A stretch of DNA of 64,000 nt from an uncultured Acidobacteriaceae bacterium (GTDB lineage: Bacteria > Acidobacteriota > Terriglobia > Terriglobales > Acidobacteriaceae), in assembly GCA_903904755.1 (NCBI GenBank), contig CAIVDV010000048.1, forward strand, positions 26,005 to 90,004, in the 5' to 3' direction. Positions 61,317 to 64,000 of this stretch are shown here, in pieces. Under the pieces are notes generated by a model, which was given only the letters and a program-made list of their open reading frames with translations, searched no databases and was not told where the DNA came from. The position numbers were made by a program, and so were the translations under genes. Each line of letters starts with the position of its first letter. Position 1 is the stretch's first letter.

Positions 61317-62696
61317 CTAACCCCGCTTTTCCAACTCCCCCAAAATCATCGGCGCCAACTGGCTCACACTCCCCGCCCCCAGCGTCAAGATCAAATCCCC
61401 AGCCTCGGCCCGGCTCACAACCTGCCGCACTCCCTCGGCAAAGTCCGCCGCATAGCTCGCCTCAACCCCCCGCATCCGCTCCACCAGCAACTCCGCCCGC
61501 ACCCCCTCTATCGGCTCCTCGCTCGCCGCATAAATCGGCAGCACCGTCACCGTATCCGCCAACTGGAAGCACCCGGCAAACTCCGCCAGCAAATCCCGCG
61601 TCCTTGTATACCGGTGCGGCTGGAACAGCACATGCACCCGCTGGTATCCGCACTCCCGCGCCGCCCCCAGCGTCGCTGCAATCTCCGTCGGATGGTGACC
61701 ATAGTCATCCACCACCGCCACGCCAGCTGCCCGCCCACGCAACTGGAACCGCCTGTCCACCCCGCGGAAGTTACTCAGACCCTCGGCAATCTGCTCGCCA
61801 GAAATCTCCAACTGGTCGGCAATCGCCACCGCCGCCGTCGCGTTCAAAATATTATGTTGACCCGGAACCCGCAGCACAAACGGCCCCAACACGCCCTTCG
61901 CCGTCACCACCTGGAACCGCGCAAACCCTTCCGAATTCTCCGCCGCCCTGCCCAATATCTCCAGCCGGTAATCCGCCTCCGCCGCCAGTCCATAGGTCAG
62001 CACCCGACGCCGCGCCTTCGGCAATATCGCCTTCAGCAGCGCATTGTCAACGCACGCCGTCACCGCTCCATAGAACGGAACCTTGTCCATGAACTCCAGA
62101 AACGCCTGCTCCACATCCGCCATATCCCGGTAGCAGTCCATATGCTCCCGGTCCAGGTTCGTCACAATCGCAAGAATCGGCGACAGCTTCAAAAACGATC
62201 GGTCGCTCTCATCCGCCTCCGCAACCAGGTACTTCGAACTCCCCAGCCGCGCATTCGATCCAAACGCATCCACACGGCCGCCCACTACCACCGTCGGGTC
62301 CAGCCCGCCCGCCGCCAGCACATTCGTCACCATGGTCGTGGTGGTCGTCTTCCCGTGCATCCCCGCCACAGCAATCCCGTACTTCAGCCGCATCAGCTCC
62401 GCCAGCATCTCAGCCCGCTGAATCACCGGAATCTTCCGCACCCGCGCTTCCACTACCTCAGCGTTCGTCGCGCTCACCGCGCTGCTCGTCACCACCACAT
62501 GCGCGTCGCCCAGGTTCTCCGCTCGGTGCCCCTCGTGAATCTCCGCGCCCAGCCCCGCCAGCCTGTCCGTAATCGCCGTCCGCCGCTGGTCCGACCCCGA
62601 CACACGCATCCCCAGGTTCAGCAGAATCTCCGCGATCCCGCTCATCCCAATCCCGCCAATGCCAATAAAGTGAATGTGCTGCTTTTCAATAAACAT
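61317..62696 (-). CDS. murC: UDP-N-acetylmuramate--L-alanine ligase
   Basis: A 459-residue Mur ligase that adds L-Ala to UDP-MurNAc, the first peptide step of peptidoglycan synthesis. IHFIGIGGIGMSGIAEIL at the N-terminus and the ATP loop GMHGKTTTTT at 112-121 are intact. VVDDYGHHPTEIAATL and LFQPHRYTRT are MurC-specific and separate it from mpl. ATG at 62696; an in-frame start 81 bp upstream adds unrelated sequence. In most bacteria murG or ftsW precede it; here a repeat-rich gap and a truncated restriction gene do. Confidence 0.96.
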   Translation of the reverse strand: MFIEKQHIHFIGIGGIGMSGIAEILLNLGMRVSGSDQRRTAITDRLAGLGAEIHEGHRAENLGDAHVVVTSSAVSATNAEVVEARVRKIPVIQRAEMLAELMRLKYGIAVAGMHGKTTTTTMVTNVLAAGGLDPTVVVGGRVDAFGSNARLGSSKYLVAEADESDRSFLKLSPILAIVTNLDREHMDCYRDMADVEQAFLEFMDKVPFYGAVTACVDNALLKAILPKARRRVLTYGLAAEADYRLEILGRAAENSEGFARFQVVTAKGVLGPFVLRVPGQHNILNATAAVAIADQLEISGEQIAEGLSNFRGVDRRFQLRGRAAGVAVVDDYGHHPTEIAATLGAARECGYQRVHVLFQPHRYTRTRDLLAEFAGCFQLADTVTVLPIYAASEEPIEGVRAELLVERMRGVEASYAADFAEGVRQVVSRAEAGDLILTLGAGSVSQLAPMILGELEKRG

Positions 62697-63320
62697 GGTC
62701 TGAAAGCTGAGAATACCACCCCACCGCTCCCCGCCATCCACCTCTGACGAAACTACAGGAAGGGTCATCCTGAGCAAGCGCAGCCCGCCGAAGGACCCGC
62801 GTGTCCCCAGCTCAACCTACAACCTTTCCCTAACCACGGCGTATTGCCGACTCTCCGCCCACGAGTGAATCCAATGCGCCCCACATCTGTCGGTGCCCCT
62901 TGCCTGCAGATGTGGGAGTAACCAATCCCGAGCCCTCACATCCCAATCGAAAGCCGCTCGGCCCCAACCTCCACTACCCCCGCTGACTTGCTGACTCGCT
63001 ATCGCGGCGCAGCCGCGGCTGACTTGCTGCTTTTGTCAAGCCCCCAAAACTTCCGCAATACCCGGAACCTCCACTCAATCAACCACTTCCACCGCCACAA
63101 AAACCACTCCACCCCTGCCGGGAATTCCTCCGGAGAAGCGCACAATGGATGCAGTCATATCGAGGGGGGCATCCTGATGTGTAGAAAGATGGGTCATGCT
63201 GAGCAAGCGCAGCGCGCCGAAGGACCCGCGTGTCCCCAAATCGACCATCCCCGTCGTCGGGTGCCACCGGTCCCTCGCACCTGGGGACCGGTGACGCATT
63301 CGAGCAACGCTCGAACCGCC

Positions 63321-63469
63321 TTTGCTTTTGCCTTTCTTGTTGTCATTCCCGCAGGGAATCTGCTTCTGCCTTTGCCTTTGCCTTTCTTGTTGTCATTCCC
63401 GCAGGGAATCTGCTTCTGCCTTTGCCTTTGCTTTTCTTGTTGTCATCCCGCAGGGAATCTGCTTCTGCC
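63321..63469 (+). repeat. Three tandem 50-bp units with an internal palindrome
   Basis: Units at 63321-63370, 63371-63420 and 63421-63469 (the last lacks one base) are nearly identical. Each contains the palindrome ATTCCCGCAGGGAAT and pyrimidine runs of TTTGCC. Confidence 0.95.
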
Positions 63470-63536
63470 TTTGCCCCTACCCTTTCCATCCCACCCCGCA
63501 CCACCCCAGCCACTTCCCCGCCAACCCCGCCTCCGC

Positions 63537-63542
63537 TACACT
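63537..63542 (+). promoter_or_regulatory. Putative -10 element for a leaderless start
   Basis: TACACT ends six bases before the ATG of the truncated restriction gene. The hexamer is the same as in the tRNA-Leu promoter. Confidence 0.45.
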
Positions 63543-63548
63543 TGCCCC

Positions 63549-63851
63549 ATGCCTCAGCTCTCCCTCAAAGCCTCCCACGCCCCCGTCAAGGCTTACTACC
63601 GGGAGCTCGCAGCCCTTGCCCAGGCCAACGCCCACAACGAGGGCAATCTCCGCACCGCCTTTGAAGCTCTCCTCAAAACCTGCGCCCGCCAGTTTGAATG
63701 GACCCTCGTCCCCGAATATCCCCTCACCCGCACCGGCCGCCACCCCCTCCGCGCCGACGCCGCCCTCCTCGATGCCTTCAACCTCCCCCGCGCCTATTGG
63801 GAAGCCAAAGACAACCACGACGACCTCGACGCCGACCTCTGCCCGGTGTAA
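63549..63851 (+). pseudogene. Truncated N-terminus of a type ISP restriction-modification enzyme
   Basis: A 100-residue fragment. VKAYYRELAALAQANAHNEG and NLRTAFEALLKTCARQFEW match the N-terminus of long single-chain type ISP-like enzymes (over 900 residues) combining nuclease, helicase and methylase. The nuclease motif is D70 (HPLRADAALLDAF) with E85-A-K87 (YWEAKDNHDDLDA). The frame stops abruptly after DADLCPV where sequence typical of an insertion element begins. The rest of the gene is not in the window. Transposon disruption is inferred; assembly error is less likely because the following sequence encodes a transposase. Confidence 0.75.
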
Positions 63852-64000
63852 AACTCACGCCCTAGCAGCCCGTGGTAAAAGTCGTGTTCTGCGCCAGTAC
63901 GGGACGAGCTTGAAAACGTCTAAACGGTATGGCGATGGGCAAGCGGCAACATCGAGAGCGGCAAGAGGATTTGTGGGTGGCGCACACGGAATTGGCCACC
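63845..64000 (+). mobile_element. Left end of an insertion sequence (IS5/IS1182-like), truncated by window
   Basis: From about 63845 the base composition changes (more A and G, loss of the C-rich bias). TGTAAAACTCACGCCC and CAGCCCGTGGTAAAAGT look like a terminal region. The exact boundary and target duplication cannot be fixed because the right end is outside the window. Confidence 0.6.
63929..64000 (+). CDS. Transposase, N-terminal fragment (continues beyond window)
   Basis: ATG at 63929 (or 63935) opens a frame to the window edge: MAMGKRQHRERQEDLWVAHT and four more residues. The pattern of a short basic start, then LWVAHTELAT resembles the beginning of IS5/IS1182-family DDE transposases (often followed by a HPFY-RLN segment). 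Only 24 residues are visible, so the family is tentative. Confidence 0.55.
   Translation, partial: MAMGKRQHRERQEDLWVAHTELAT

Larger units (their letters stand above)
62697..63548 (+). repeat. 852-bp repeat-filled gap upstream of murC
   Basis: No gene is seen. In order: family D direct repeat (62762-62809, GGTCATCCTGAGCAAGCGC start); a CCCACATCTG/CAGATGTGGG hairpin (62880-62916); a family C element with CGCGGCGCAGCCGCG (62982-63029); a second family D copy (63191-63238); a family A hairpin (63265-63293); TCGAGCAACGCTCGA (63299-63313); three 50-bp tandem units (63321-63469); then C-rich sequence up to the next gene. Confidence 0.88.

Noticed and set aside
63321..63469. CRISPR array
   Set aside because: The three 50-bp units are directly contiguous with no spacers, and no cas gene is near.
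62988..63548. N-terminal extension of the restriction-enzyme fragment
   Set aside because: The upstream in-frame sequence is made of repeat modules and tandem 50-bp units that translate to low-complexity hydrophobic peptide; homology begins at the ATG at 63549.

Overview
The window is a GC-rich bacterial chromosome segment, most likely from an acidobacterium of the Terriglobia/Acidobacteriaceae type. This placement is an inference from the mix of gene families (ygfZ-DUF1844-MBL-ribF, mpl-ldcA-dapF, TolB/PD40-TPR proteins, many secreted amidohydrolases) and from the style of the dispersed intergenic repeats. It is not based on a marker-gene comparison. About 45 protein genes and one tRNA are supported. 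No rRNA, CRISPR array or prophage is seen.

Layout. 0.07-5.5 kb (mostly minus strand): an LPS-type glycosyltransferase, an acyltransferase, a secreted sugar-isomerase-like TIM barrel, proC and an amino acid permease. 5.6-15.5 kb: a large secreted PIG-L family protein, a porin followed by a textbook terminator, a 983-residue cytochrome-motif/PD40/TPR protein, tRNA-Leu(UAG) and a second permease whose 3' end runs antisense into the tRNA. 15.6-19.8 kb: a saccharopine dehydrogenase-like enzyme and two secreted amidohydrolases. 19.9-26.6 kb (plus strand): DUF3467, a GT-C glycosyltransferase, a TPR protein, an NfeD-type protease, a slipin and a SPOR protein. 26.8-31.5 kb (minus): mgtC-dapF-ldcA-mpl-plsC, a tightly packed set for peptidoglycan peptide recycling. 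31.5-37.0 kb (minus): a GT-C glycosyltransferase, a PfkB kinase, MTA phosphorylase and a secreted HExxH-type metallopeptidase. 37.1-40.8 kb (plus): ygfZ, DUF1844, an MBL hydrolase and ribF. 41.0-50.7 kb: PBP1A (minus), then a secreted TPR protein, rnc, two tandem lepB genes and an AsmA protein (plus). 50.8-55.3 kb (minus): ubiD, a DedA-rhodanese fusion and a stand-alone transpeptidase. 55.8-62.7 kb (minus): ftsZ, ftsA, ftsQ and murC of the division cluster, with a cyanophycinase-like gene in opposite orientation between ftsQ and murC. 62.7-64.0 kb: a repeat-filled gap, the truncated N-terminus of a type ISP restriction enzyme, and the left end of an insertion sequence that leaves the window.

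Three properties run through the whole window. First, the + strand is strongly C-rich over genes of either orientation, so plus-strand genes favour codons ending in C and minus-strand genes codons ending in G. Second, many plus-strand first genes lack a Shine-Dalgarno but have a TAnnnT hexamer 6-9 bases before the start codon, which suggests leaderless mRNAs. Third, the intergenic gaps are built from a small set of dispersed modules (hairpins, short palindromes, heptamer arrays) that recur in similar order and, where orientation can be read, always in the same strand orientation. This last property is the most unusual one here.
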